Part shown: positions 50,623 through 59,622 of the stretch, one piece after another
Position numbering within the stretch: position 1 is the stretch's first letter
Layout: each line of letters begins with the position of its first letter
From: CAVZVW01 sp963778845
GTDB taxonomy: Bacteria; Actinomycetota; Actinomycetes; Actinomycetales; Kineosporiaceae
DNA length: 64,000 nt
Direction of reading: 5' to 3'
NCBI GenBank assembly: GCA_963778845.1
Contig: CAVZVW010000001.1
Location: 620,001-684,000, forward strand
Program-made: the position numbers and the translations under genes
The notes under the pieces: model-generated
Database searches by the model: none
What the model saw: the letters and a program-made list of their open reading frames with translations, nothing else
What the model was told of the DNA's origin: nothing

Positions 50623-51975
50623 GCGTCACCGCCGACGGCCGCGCGCAGCGTGTTGAGGTGCGACTGGCTCTCGCGCTCGGTCGGGAGGTAGCCGCCGGTG
50701 GTGTAGTAGCGCTTGCCGGCGACGAGCAGCTCCTCGGCCGGGAACTTCGTGATGACCTCGCAGCCCGTCTCGGTGACCACGAGCTCCTCCTCGATACGAG
50801 CGGCCCCCCAGCCGTCGTCGGACGGCCAGTACGTCTCGAGGGCGAAGACCTGCCCGACCTCGAGAATCTCGGGGTGCTCGATCGAGGTGAGCCGGCTGAA
50901 GATCGGCCGTTCCCAGATGCTCAGACCCGACGCCGTGCCCGTACTGCAGGGCGAAGGCGGCCTCCTCGTCGGCGAAGCCGAACTCCTGCGCGGTCGGCCA
51001 CACCTGCACGATCGTCGGCCGTTGTCGCGCCGGGCTTGACCAACCGCGATGGCGTTGTCCATGTAGCTCGCGGCAGATCGTGTAGGCGTCCCGCTGCGCC
51101 GGCGACGCACTGCCCACCGCGAAGGTGCGGTAGTAGCAGGTCCGGTAGCCCTGGTAGGTGTGCAGGATGTCGAAGAAGGCCGGGTCACCGGGTCGGATGA
51201 GGCGGTCGGAGAAGACGTGCGGGTGCGGGGAGCACCGTTCGCCGGAGATGGCGTTGACCCCCTCGACGTGCTCGGAACCGAGATCGAAGAGAGTCTTGCG
51301 ACACCAGCCCGACGCACTCGTTCTCGCGTACGCCCGGCCGCAGGAAGTCGTAGAGGTCCTCGTACGCCGCGTCGACCATCGACGCGGCCTGCGTGAGCAG
51401 CCCGATCTCGTCGGCGGTCTTGATGCGGCGCGCCTCCAGGAAGACCTGCTGTCCGTCGACCACCGGGATGCCCAGCGGCCTGGAGGGCGAACATCACGGG
51501 CGGCTCGATGACGTCGACGCCCGACCGGCTGGCCCGCCAGCCCGAAGTCGGCCATCACCTCGGCGACCTTCGCGGCGACGCCTCCTGCCAGCCCCGCACC
51601 CGGCGAGATCGCACCACGCAGGGTGGAGATCCCGGCCCGGGCACCGTAGTGCCCTCCGCGGCCGGCGGCGGCATGCGGCTCGTCCAGCCACGGGTTGAAG
51701 AGCTGATGGTGGCGAGCGGCGGAACCGAAGTCCCACAGCACCGGGTCGCCACCGCGCGGCAGCAGGGCGAACCGGATCATCTTGTCCATCGCCCAGGTGC
51801 CGATGTGGGTCGAGGTCATGTAGCGGATGTTGTGGAAGTCGAACGTGAGCAGGGCGCCGAGCTCTGACTTGTCGAGCTCGGCCTTCAGCCGGTCGAGACG
51901 CTCCCGGCGGAGCCTGGGCATGTCGAGCCGGTTCTCCCAGTCGACACCTGTCGTGCCGAAGGTCGGAGACACCAT
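50619..51975 (-). CDS. M24-family (DddP/creatinase-like) protein, multiple frameshifts
   Basis: ATG 51975, with GAGGAGG six bases upstream. The N-terminal creatinase domain reads MVSPTFGTTGVDWENRLDMP and FDFHNIRYMTSTHIGTWAMD. Seven single-base insertions (about 51525, 51475, 51300, 51068, 51045, 51020 and 50928) must be removed to join IEPPVMFALQAAGIPVVDGQ, KTLFDLGSEHVEGVNAISGE, YMDNAIAVVKPGATTADIVQ and ERPIFSRLTSIEHPEILEVG. Corrected length is 449 residues. The pita-bread metal site keeps His (YGHGVG), Glu (FALETYW) and Glu (RIEEELVV) but has FDILHTYQGYRTCYYRTF where peptidases have two Asp, the second replaced by Cys. So it may not be a standard metallopeptidase; a lyase or creatinase-like activity is possible. 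Confidence 0.66.
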
Positions 51976-52055
51976 GAGCTTCCTCCTCGTTGCGTGACTT
52001 CGTGAGCCGTCCGGCGTGCCGGTCGGCTGTGGGTCGACGGGCACGGCGGGCAGGA

Positions 52056-52592
52056 TCAGGTGAGGCGAGCCTCGATGTCCGCCAGCGACGGCCGGGTGGC
52101 GAGGTATGCCAGGGAGTTCGCCTCGCGCTCCTCCTTGAGGTAGTACGAGATCTCGACGAGCTCGAGGGCCATGCCGTCGGGGTCGCTGAAGTACACCCAG
52201 CGCCAGCCGGCGAGCGGGCCCGAGTCGACGACGTTCACGTCGGAGTAGAACGTGACGCCTCTGCTCTCGAGCTCGGTCTTGGTCGCCTGGACGTCCTCGA
52301 CCTTGAAGCACACGTGGGCCGCGCCCATGTAGTTGTTCGGAACCGGGGCGGTGCTCGTATGCGGGCGGTTCGCGTACTCGATGAGCTCCATCGTGGAGTT
52401 CGCACCGACCCACAGCGAGGTCTGGCGCAGCCGCGCCCCGGGGACGCCGACGCCCTTCTCGAGCTGCGGCCCGTCGAACCAGGGCGTCGGCTCGTTGGCG
52501 AAGGGCAGACCGAGGATGTCGTGGTAGAAGTAGATCGACCTGTCGAGATCGCGGACAACCAGCCCGACGTGATGGACGGCCTTGAGCTCCAT
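52056..52592 (-). CDS. VOC-superfamily protein (glyoxalase/dioxygenase-like)
   Basis: 178 residues from MELKAVHHVGLVVRDLDRSI. VHHVGLVVRDLDRSIYFYHD with the first metal His, then GAAHVCFKVEDVQATKTELE (second His) and WVYFSDPDGMALELVEISYY with the Glu, give a possible H-H-E metal site. In catabolic clusters such proteins act as lactoyl-glutathione lyases, dioxygenases or epimerases; context suggests an intermediate of the cluster's pathway. Lies 26 bp downstream of a dehydrogenase gene. Confidence 0.86.
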   Translation of the reverse strand: MELKAVHHVGLVVRDLDRSIYFYHDILGLPFANEPTPWFDGPQLEKGVGVPGARLRQTSLWVGANSTMELIEYANRPHTSTAPVPNNYMGAAHVCFKVEDVQATKTELESRGVTFYSDVNVVDSGPLAGWRWVYFSDPDGMALELVEISYYLKEEREANSLAYLATRPSLADIEARLT

Positions 52593-52618
52593 GGCGTACC
52601 TCCGATGACTGGTGCGGT

Positions 52619-53689
52619 TCAGGCGACGAGTGACGGCGACGCCAGCACCTTCAGCTGGTCGCCTCGGGGATCCACCAGGACGTCGAAGCCCTTGGTCACG
52701 ACGTCCTCCAGCCGGATCCGCGCCGTGACGGCCTTGGACACCGGGTACTTGCCGGCCGCGATCAGGCGGATCACGCGCGGCCAGTCGGTGATGAGGTAGC
52801 ACCAGCTGCCCACGAGGCTGACGTCCTTCTCCGACAGGGCCATGGCGTCCAGCGTCGCCGGCTTGGTGTGCAGGCCCGTCTGGACGATCGCGCCCCGTCG
52901 ACGGACGCTGGAAAGGGCGGTCGCAAGGCCCGGGCTGGAGCCCGAGCACTCAGCGACGACGTCCACGCCGATGCCACGGGTGAGCTCGTTGATCTGGTCA
53001 CTGAACCCGGACTCGGTCGGGTCGAGGACCGGACCGATGTCCATGGCACGCACCAGGGCGGCGCGGTTCGGGTTCGGTTCGGCGATGACCACCGTCGCGG
53101 CCCCGATGGCGTCGGCGTACATCGCGGACAGGACACCGATCGGTCCGGCCCCGGTGACGAGCACGACGTCCCCACCGTGCACACCGACCCGGTCGATGCC
53201 GTACGCCGCCACGCTGGCCGGCTCCACCACTGCGCCTTCGACGTCGGACACCTCGTCGGGCAGTGTCGCCACCTGGTAGTCCTTGAGGGAGGCGTACTGG
53301 GCCAGACCCCCCGTCTCTGCGCTCAGACCCGTGCACGCGAACCTGACGCACAGATGACCGAGGCCGCGGCGACAGTAGTGGCACTTGCCGCACACGATGG
53401 CCGGCATGATCGCCACTCGGTCGCCGACCGCGACGTCTGTCACATCGCCGCCGATCTCCACCACGCGAGCGGAGAACTCGTGCCCCAGGGTCTGCGGGAT
53501 GGTCACGCCGGTCAGTGGGTGGGGCGAGGTGGGCGTGACGATGGGACCGACCAGGTACTCATGCAGGTCCGTCCCGCAGATGCCGCAGTAGGCGACCTCG
53601 ACGAGCACGTCGTCGGGAGTCTTGATCTTGGGGCTGGGGACGTCCTCGACACGGATGTCGGACTTGCCGTGGAATCTTGCTGCTCGCAC
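52619..53689 (-). CDS. Zinc-dependent 2,3-butanediol/polyol-type dehydrogenase (MDR)
   Basis: 356 residues. The start MRAARFHGKSDIRVEDVPSP is typical of butanediol/threonine-type MDRs. Zn ligands: CGICGTDLHEYL (Cys), TLGHEFSARVVEIGG (His-Glu), structural cluster CGKCHYCRRGLGHLC. NAD motif VVLVTGAGPIGVLSAMYADA. DLHEYL is the substrate-site variant seen in acetoin/diol enzymes, fitting the adjacent E1/E2 genes, which could act on an acetoin-like or 2-oxoacid product. Confidence 0.9.
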   Translation of the reverse strand: MRAARFHGKSDIRVEDVPSPKIKTPDDVLVEVAYCGICGTDLHEYLVGPIVTPTSPHPLTGVTIPQTLGHEFSARVVEIGGDVTDVAVGDRVAIMPAIVCGKCHYCRRGLGHLCVRFACTGLSAETGGLAQYASLKDYQVATLPDEVSDVEGAVVEPASVAAYGIDRVGVHGGDVVLVTGAGPIGVLSAMYADAIGAATVVIAEPNPNRAALVRAMDIGPVLDPTESGFSDQINELTRGIGVDVVAECSGSSPGLATALSSVRRRGAIVQTGLHTKPATLDAMALSEKDVSLVGSWCYLITDWPRVIRLIAAGKYPVSKAVTARIRLEDVVTKGFDVLVDPRGDQLKVLASPSLVA

Positions 53690-53730
53690 GGGAACTCCAG
53701 TGGGTAGAGAGCTTCTCGGACGGATGGTCG

Positions 53731-56238
53731 CTAGCGAACGCGGGCCCGCGGGCCGCGAACCTGGCTGTAGATGACGGCCGCCACGACGATGAGCGCCCCT
53801 TGGAAGAAGTACTGCCAGGTCTGCGTGAGGTTCAAGAACACCGTGGCGTTCAGCACCTGGACGATCAGGCCGGTACCGAACAACGTCCCGACGAACGTGC
53901 CGCGGCCCCCCAGCAGGCTCGTGCCCCCCAGAACCACGGCCGTGATGCTGCTCAACGTGTACCCGACGCCCTGCGCGGGGTCCCCGATGCCTAGCTGCTG
54001 CAGCAGCACCACGGCTCCCAGGGCCACGAAGAGCGAGCTCGCCACATAGGCCAGGATGACGGTGCGGTCGATGCGAACGCCTACCCGGCGGGCAGACTCC
54101 TCGTTGGACCCCACGGCACGCAGGCGAAGGCCCCAGCCTCGGTAACGGAGGACGTACTCCATCACCAGCGTCAGGACCACCAGCAGGATGAAGACGACTG
54201 GTACGGGACCGACCTTGGTTGCGATGACGCTCGTCACCGAGCTCGCGATGTTCCCTCCTGGCGCATCACGCAGCAGGAAGCTCAGCCCTTGCAGAGCGAT
54301 GTAGGTGACCAGCGTCGCAGCGACCGGCGTGAAACGCGCGAAGCGGATCAGGCTTCCGTTCACGAGCCCGGTCGCGGCCGCCCCGGCGAACATGAGGACG
54401 AAGCCGAGCGCCATGAAGGCCGCCGAGCTCCCGTCGTTGACGAAGAACGATGCGACGACGACGACGAACCCCGACAGAGGTCCGACAGACAGGTCGATGC
54501 CCCCGATGAGCAGCGCGATCGTCTGCCCCATAGCGATGAAGCCGAGCGCAGCGCACGACGTCATCACCGATGTGATGTTGAACGGCGACAGGTAACGCGA
54601 GTTCTGGCTCAGGACGTAGGACCCGAGCGCCAGCATGACCAAGGCGAGGATGACGACGGGCGCGTAGTCGCCCTGCAGGAACCGACCGACGCGCGTGGAC
54701 GTGATCAGCGGCGCGGCAGCGGCCTGGGTGGCTTGCCTGGAGTGGCCCGTCGCGCGCACCGCCGCATGGATCAGGCGCTCCTCGGTGATCTCCCCACCCG
54801 ACAGCGTTCCGACGACGGCGCCGCGCGACATGACGATGACGCGGTCGCACAGGCCCTCGAGCTCCTTCGCGTCGGAGGAGGCCACGACCACAGGCACCCC
54901 GCCCTCGGACACCTCGCGGAGGATGCGGTAGATCTCGGCCCGAGCGCCGACGTCGACACCCTGGGTGGGCTCGTCCGCGACCAGGATCGACGGCTGCGAC
55001 AGCAGGGCTCGCGCGAGGACGACCTTCTGTTGGTTGCCACCGGACAGTGACGAGACCGTGGCTTCCTGAGATGGGGTCTTCACCGCCAAAGAGGTGAGCT
55101 CGCGTTGGACGGCGTCCACCTCGGTGGTGCGGTTGAGCAACGGACCGTTGGTGAACCGCTTCAAGGCTGAGATGGCGGCGTTCTCCCGGACCGACAGCGT
55201 CATCATGAGTCCCTCACGGTGCCGGTCGGCGGGCAGGTAGGCCGAGGAGCGACGCAGGTCCTTGCTGGCGTGGCTCCTCCCCGCAATCGTGACCGTTCCG
55301 GTGAAGGACTCCAGCCCCGCCAGCGCCCTCAGGAGTGCACTCTGACCGTTACCGACTACTCCGGAGACCCCGAGGATCTCCCCGCGGCGGCTGGAGAAGG
55401 ACACGTCGGAGAAGTCCGACCCCGTCAGACCGTCCACGGAAAGTACAGGCGCCTCCTCCCCGGCGAGACTTGGCTTGGGGGGGAAGGTCGAGTCGAGCTG
55501 ACGACCCACGATGAGCGCCAGGAGCTCATCGTCCGTGATCTCGTCGACCTGGGCGGTCCCGCGAAGCTTCCCGTCACGCAGCACGGTCACACGCGAAGCG
55601 AGGACGCGGACCTCTGCCAGCCTGTGGGTGATGTAGACGACGGCGGTCCCCCGCTGCGCGGCAGATCTCACGCGGTCGAACAGCAGGTCGACGGCGTCCT
55701 GCCCGAGAGGGGCCGTCGGCTCGTCGAGGATAAGGAGGGAGGGCTTGACGACCAGCGCCTTCGCGAGCTCGAGGAGGTGCGTCTGCGCGACGGACAACGA
55801 GGCGACGCGGTCGTCGAGATGCGCGCTGCAACCGACGTCGTCGAGCATCTGGCGTATCGCCACGTCCACGTCGCCGTGCGTGTCGAGGAACTGCGAGGGC
55901 ACGGCAACGCGGATGTTCTCCGCCACCGTCAGGTCCGCGAGGACCGCCGGGTGCTGGTGCACGATGGCGATCCCGAGCTGCGTCGCCAGAGCAGGACTCA
56001 GGCGGTCGACAACCTGCCCGTGAACCGTGATCGTTCCACCGTCAGGTTCCGTGGTCCCGGAGGCCACGCCCATCAGCGTCGACTTGCCCGCACCGTTCTC
56101 GCCCAGAAGGGCATGCACCTCACCAGGGCGGACCTCGAGGGAGACACCGGTCAGCGCTGCGACTCCGTCGTAGTGCTTGCTGATGCCGGCGAGGACCATC
56201 GTCGGCTCGACGACGATCACCGAAGTGTCCTCGGTCAC
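53731..56238 (-). CDS. Ribose-type ABC importer: fused ATPase and permease
   Basis: 835 residues from MTEDTSVIVVEPTMVLAGIS. Residues 15-495 hold two ABC modules: Walker A LLGENGAGKSTLMGV and LLILDEPTAPLGQ in the first, and in the second a degenerate Walker A (GVVGNGQSALLRALAG, as in RbsA) with LSGGNQQKVVLARALLSQPS and LVADEPTQGVDVGA. From about 520 an RbsC-like permease of eight to ten helices follows (LALVMLALGSYVLSQNS ... MGQTIALLIGGIDLSVGPLS ... VVLGGTSLLGGRGTFVGTLF). In most systems these are separate proteins, so the fusion is notable; a second free permease gene is in the same operon. Confidence 0.9.
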   Translation of the reverse strand: MTEDTSVIVVEPTMVLAGISKHYDGVAALTGVSLEVRPGEVHALLGENGAGKSTLMGVASGTTEPDGGTITVHGQVVDRLSPALATQLGIAIVHQHPAVLADLTVAENIRVAVPSQFLDTHGDVDVAIRQMLDDVGCSAHLDDRVASLSVAQTHLLELAKALVVKPSLLILDEPTAPLGQDAVDLLFDRVRSAAQRGTAVVYITHRLAEVRVLASRVTVLRDGKLRGTAQVDEITDDELLALIVGRQLDSTFPPKPSLAGEEAPVLSVDGLTGSDFSDVSFSSRRGEILGVSGVVGNGQSALLRALAGLESFTGTVTIAGRSHASKDLRRSSAYLPADRHREGLMMTLSVRENAAISALKRFTNGPLLNRTTEVDAVQRELTSLAVKTPSQEATVSSLSGGNQQKVVLARALLSQPSILVADEPTQGVDVGARAEIYRILREVSEGGVPVVVASSDAKELEGLCDRVIVMSRGAVVGTLSGGEITEERLIHAAVRATGHSRQATQAAAAPLITSTRVGRFLQGDYAPVVILALVMLALGSYVLSQNSRYLSPFNITSVMTSCAALGFIAMGQTIALLIGGIDLSVGPLSGFVVVVASFFVNDGSSAAFMALGFVLMFAGAAATGLVNGSLIRFARFTPVAATLVTYIALQGLSFLLRDAPGGNIASSVTSVIATKVGPVPVVFILLVVLTLVMEYVLRYRGWGLRLRAVGSNEESARRVGVRIDRTVILAYVASSLFVALGAVVLLQQLGIGDPAQGVGYTLSSITAVVLGGTSLLGGRGTFVGTLFGTGLIVQVLNATVFLNLTQTWQYFFQGALIVVAAVIYSQVRGPRARVR

Positions 56239-56287
56239 GTGTCCATCCTTCTTCCGTCAGATGCCGGCGGCCGACGGCCCCTGGAGC

Positions 56288-56331
56288 CGCCTACCGGTCG
56301 AGCCGGGTGCACCCGACCCGACCGGTAGGCG
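56288..56331. terminator. Strong stem-loop between binding-protein and ATPase genes
   Basis: CGCCTACCGGTCG (56288-56300) pairs perfectly with CGACCGGTAGGCG (56319-56331); the 18-base loop itself contains the palindrome CGGGTGCACCCG. There is no U tract, so it more likely limits readthrough or protects the upstream binding-protein mRNA, as often seen after the binding-protein gene of ABC importers, than terminates fully. Confidence 0.7.
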
Positions 56332-56339
56332 ATACCGGG

Positions 56340-57473
56340 CTACTTGAGCAGCTTCGCCTGGTCCGCACCGGACATCTGCGCGGAGAGATAGATGTCACCG
56401 GGCAGATCCGACTTGCACGTCACGGGGTTCGGCGTGCCACTGACCGAGTCCTCGAAGACAGGCGCCTCGAACTGCTTGGACGTCGGCGGGGTACCGCCAC
56501 TGGCGAGGGCGACCGCCCAGTCGACCGCGAGGCGGGCGTTGTCGTTGCCGGTGGCGACCGTGTAGAGCTTGAAGTCGGCGTTCTTCGCCTTGTGCGCGTC
56601 GTAGAAGCACGAGAGCACGTTGCCGTCAGAGGTCACGACAGCGGGGATGGAACGGCCCGACTTCTCGAACTCGGGCAGCGCCCCGACCAGGGACGGCCCG
56701 AAGTCGGAGACGATGGCGTCGATCTTCGGGAACTTCGCGATCGCCGCGGTGAGGACCTGCTGGGTGACTGCCGGGTCCCAGTTCGTCGGCTCGAACGGCT
56801 GCTCGCCGATGAACTTGTACTTGCCGGTGGGGTCGAGGACCGAGTGGAGTGCATCACCCTCGGTGATGCCCTGGCTGTTGCCCTTGGGCCCGGACAAGAA
56901 CAGGATGTTGCCGCCGTTCGGCAGGTTCTTCAGCAGCCAGTTGCCCCAGTTCTTGCCGTCGGTGGTGAAGTCGGCACCGACCCAGACGTCATAGTCCTTG
57001 CCGTCCGTGCCGCCCGGGTTCACGCGGTAGGGGACGGTCGTGACGCCCGCGGAGTGGGCGCTCTGCAGCGCCGGCAGGATCGCGTTACCCGCGTCGGGGA
57101 AGACGACCAGCGCCTTGACACCCTTCGCCACCAGGCCCTGGATGTCCGAGATCGCCTTCTGGGTGTTGCCCTGACCGTCGGCGTACGTGAAGTCCGTGAC
57201 ACTCGGGCACTTCGAGATCTCGTCCTTGGCCGCGGCCGTCGTCACCAGGCGCCAGCTGTTGCCACCGAAGCCGTCCGTGAGGCCGAGGGTGATCTTCTTC
57301 GCGCCGCACCACGTCGGCACGTTGGCATTCGCCGCGGTCGAGGCCGCACCGGACGACGCCGCGGTGTTCGACGCCGCGGTGTTCGACGACGAGGAGCTCC
57401 CGCACGCGCTCAGCAGGAGTGCAACGGCACCCGAGATCGCCAGCAGGCGGAGGGTGGTGGAGGGTCGGGACAT
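56340..57473 (-). CDS. Sugar-binding lipoprotein of ribose-type ABC importer
   Basis: 377 residues from MSRPSTTLRLLAISGAVALL. Lipobox LLLSACGS (Cys about 24) followed by a Ser/Thr/Asn/Ala linker. The mature part is a type I periplasmic-binding fold: KKITLGLTDGFGGNSWRLVT, VKALVVFPDAGNAILPALQS, AIVSDFGPSLVGALPEFEKS and VVTSDGNVLSCFYDAHKAKN. GNSWRLVT and the following Asp patterns fit polyol/pentose binders. 87 bp after the permease gene. Confidence 0.9.
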   Translation of the reverse strand: MSRPSTTLRLLAISGAVALLLSACGSSSSSNTAASNTAASSGAASTAANANVPTWCGAKKITLGLTDGFGGNSWRLVTTAAAKDEISKCPSVTDFTYADGQGNTQKAISDIQGLVAKGVKALVVFPDAGNAILPALQSAHSAGVTTVPYRVNPGGTDGKDYDVWVGADFTTDGKNWGNWLLKNLPNGGNILFLSGPKGNSQGITEGDALHSVLDPTGKYKFIGEQPFEPTNWDPAVTQQVLTAAIAKFPKIDAIVSDFGPSLVGALPEFEKSGRSIPAVVTSDGNVLSCFYDAHKAKNADFKLYTVATGNDNARLAVDWAVALASGGTPPTSKQFEAPVFEDSVSGTPNPVTCKSDLPGDIYLSAQMSGADQAKLLK

Positions 57474-57560
57474 GCGGCTGGACCTTTCTGTCGCGGGACT
57501 TCCATGGAGATGGGGCTGGTCGAGCTCGGAGTAGCGGCAGGGCACCTGCACTCGGGTGGC

Positions 57561-58574
57561 TCAGGTTGCGGGTAGCGGACCTGACGCTCCGGTCATGCGA
57601 CGTCTGATGCCCGACCAGTCGATCGTGTAGAGCGCGACGCCGATGGCCAGGGCTGCCGCCTGCACGAGCGTCTGCACGGCGAACGTGACGCCGAGAGCCA
57701 GGACGAACTGGCTCAGCTGGGTGAGGAAGAGGGCGGAGAGCGCGGTGGCCACAAGGTCACCCCTCCCCCCGGTGAGCGCGGTCCCACCGAGGACGACCGC
57801 GGCGACCGACGCGAGGAGGTAGCTGTCCCCCTGGTAGGCGGTGGGCTTGTTGATGATTCCCGCCAGCAGGACGCCGCCGAGCCAGTACAGAACCTGAGCC
57901 CATACGTAGCCGCCGCCGCGGTGTCGCTGAACCATGAGCCCGGTGGCCCAGGCCGCCGCGCCGTTGGCGCCCACGGCCTCGAAACGGCGACCGACCACCG
58001 TGCGCTTGACCGCGACTGTCGTCACCGCGACCGCGACCACCGCGAAGAAGACCGAGTTGGGGATGCCGAGCACCTCGCCGCCGCCGATCGAGGCGAGCAG
58101 GTCTGTCGTCTGGCGAGGGGTCCCGCCTGACACTCCCAGAACCGCCGCGTACAGCAAGGCGTTCGTGCCGAGGGTGGCCACGATCGGGTTGAGGCCCAGG
58201 CGTCCGACGAGGAACCCGTTGAAGAGGCCGGCCGCGATCGCGACGGCGAGCGCGGCGAGCGCCGCCGGGAGCACCCGAGCGTTGTTCCCGTAGGCCTCGT
58301 GCGTGATGATCACGATCACGAGCGAGACCGACCCGGCTATCGACAGGTCGATCCCACCCTGCATGATCACCAGAGTCTGCCCCAGCGCCACGATCGCGAG
58401 GACGGCGGCGAACGGGAGCATCCCTCGCACGGCGCCCTGGCTGACGCTGCTCGGCGCGAACACATAGCCGGCCGCGACGAGGATGGCCAGGGCCACGACC
58501 ACCGTCACGAGCCCCCGAGACGCCTGAGGCCGCGAGCGACGAGCGGTGGTCGGCTCCTCGGTCGTGGTGGTCAT
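57561..58574 (-). CDS. Ribose-type ABC transporter permease
   Basis: 337 residues from MTTTTEEPTTARRSRPQASR. RbsC-like: LPFAAVLAIVALGQTLVIMQ GGIDLSIAG, then VATLGTNALLYAAVLG and VVLGGTALTGGRGDLVATAL, with about nine helices. GGIDLSIAGS is the conserved EAA-like loop region of this family. First gene of the importer operon, directly downstream of the mapped promoter. It probably pairs with the permease half of the fused protein as a heterodimer. Confidence 0.9.
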   Translation of the reverse strand: MTTTTEEPTTARRSRPQASRGLVTVVVALAILVAAGYVFAPSSVSQGAVRGMLPFAAVLAIVALGQTLVIMQGGIDLSIAGSVSLVIVIITHEAYGNNARVLPAALAALAVAIAAGLFNGFLVGRLGLNPIVATLGTNALLYAAVLGVSGGTPRQTTDLLASIGGGEVLGIPNSVFFAVVAVAVTTVAVKRTVVGRRFEAVGANGAAAWATGLMVQRHRGGGYVWAQVLYWLGGVLLAGIINKPTAYQGDSYLLASVAAVVLGGTALTGGRGDLVATALSALFLTQLSQFVLALGVTFAVQTLVQAAALAIGVALYTIDWSGIRRRMTGASGPLPAT

Positions 58575-58623
58575 GGCGCCTCCCTCTGCGTCGGCCTTCG
58601 GTGAGCCTTACCTGTGGCGCACG

Positions 58624-58671
58624 CAACAAGTGTTGGGCGGGACTGTACAAAGTCGAGGGCGACGTTCACAA
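58624..58671 (-). promoter_or_regulatory. Promoter and operator of the ABC importer operon
   Basis: On the minus strand: -35 TTGTGA (58671-58666), 18-bp spacer, -10 TACAGT (58647-58642), transcript start near 58635. The perfect inverted repeat CAACA/TGTTG with a 2-bp centre (58624-58635) covers the expected start, suited to a LacI-type or similar repressor. CCTTGTG is repeated just upstream. The regulator is not evident; the XRE-cupin protein at 61766 is one candidate. Confidence 0.6.
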
Positions 58672-58737
58672 GGGGTGCACAAGGCGGAAACAGGGGTCGT
58701 GCTCAAAATGTGATGTGACGGCGAACACCGGGAACGG

Positions 58738-59622
58738 TCAGCGAACCGTGCGAGTGCCGTGGACCCGGCTCAGGCCGGCCATGTCGCGGGCACCCCAGCC
58801 CGCGTCGCAGGCCGCGGCGACCGACTCTCGCACCGACTGGGTGACGGGGGCCTCGACGGAGAGTCCCTCCGCGAGCTCCATGATCAGGCGCAGGTCCTTC
58901 AGGACCAGGTCCAGGCTCATCGCCACAGGGGTGGCGGGGTCGAGGAAGGCTGCGCGCTTGTACGTGACGAACGGGGCCGCCACGACGCTGTCCTGGAGGA
59001 CGTCATAGGCATCTCGCCGCGTGATCCCTGCGTGTTCGGCGAGGACGAGGGCCTCGCTCAGCGCCGCGTTGAGGCCGTGGACCACGAGGTTGACCGCAAG
59101 CTTCATCGCCTGGCCGGCGCCGACCTCGCCCACGCGCACGACCTTGCGGGCGAAGCTCTCGAGCACAGGGGTTGCCGCGTCGATGACGGTCGCATCGCCG
59201 CCGGCCATCACGAGCAGCGTGCCGGCGTCGACCGCGGGGACGCTGCCCGAGACCGGTGCGTCGACGAAGCCGGCCCCGAACGCGAGCAGGCCGCGCTGCA
59301 GCTCCTGCGCCGCGGCCACGCCGCTGGTGGCGAGGTCGCACACGACCGTTCCCGGCGCGAGTGCCTCGAGCACCGACGTGTCCAGCAGCACCTCACAGGT
59401 GACCGCACCGTCGGCGAGCATCGACAGCACCACCGCCCGGCCGGAGACGGCCTCTGCCGCGGTTGCCGCCACCCGGACGGTGCCGGCGGGCAGCGACTCG
59501 GCCACGGAACGGGCCGAGGCCATGGTCCGGTTCCACACGACCAGTGAGTGGCCGGCCGCGGCGACACGGCGCGCCATCGCAGCCCCCATGCGGCCGGTTC
59601 CCACCACCGCGACGTCAGCCAT
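58738..59622 (-). CDS. NAD(P)-dependent beta-hydroxyacid dehydrogenase (3-hydroxyisobutyrate-type)
   Basis: 294 residues from MADVAVVGTGRMGAAMARRV. Rossmann GxGxMG at the start, then LVVWNRTMASARSVAESLPA, VSGSVPAVDAGTLLVMAGGD (substrate GTL motif), the catalytic Lys region GAGQAMKLAVNLVVHGLNAA and near the end KDLRLIMELAEGLSVEAPVT. DAPVSGSVPAVDAGTLLVMA is the HIBADH signature. Would oxidise a 3-hydroxyacid or 2-hydroxy-3-oxo acid. Its ATG lies 8 bp inside the end of the upstream dehydrogenase gene. Confidence 0.9.
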   Translation of the reverse strand: MADVAVVGTGRMGAAMARRVAAAGHSLVVWNRTMASARSVAESLPAGTVRVAATAAEAVSGRAVVLSMLADGAVTCEVLLDTSVLEALAPGTVVCDLATSGVAAAQELQRGLLAFGAGFVDAPVSGSVPAVDAGTLLVMAGGDATVIDAATPVLESFARKVVRVGEVGAGQAMKLAVNLVVHGLNAALSEALVLAEHAGITRRDAYDVLQDSVVAAPFVTYKRAAFLDPATPVAMSLDLVLKDLRLIMELAEGLSVEAPVTQSVRESVAAACDAGWGARDMAGLSRVHGTRTVR

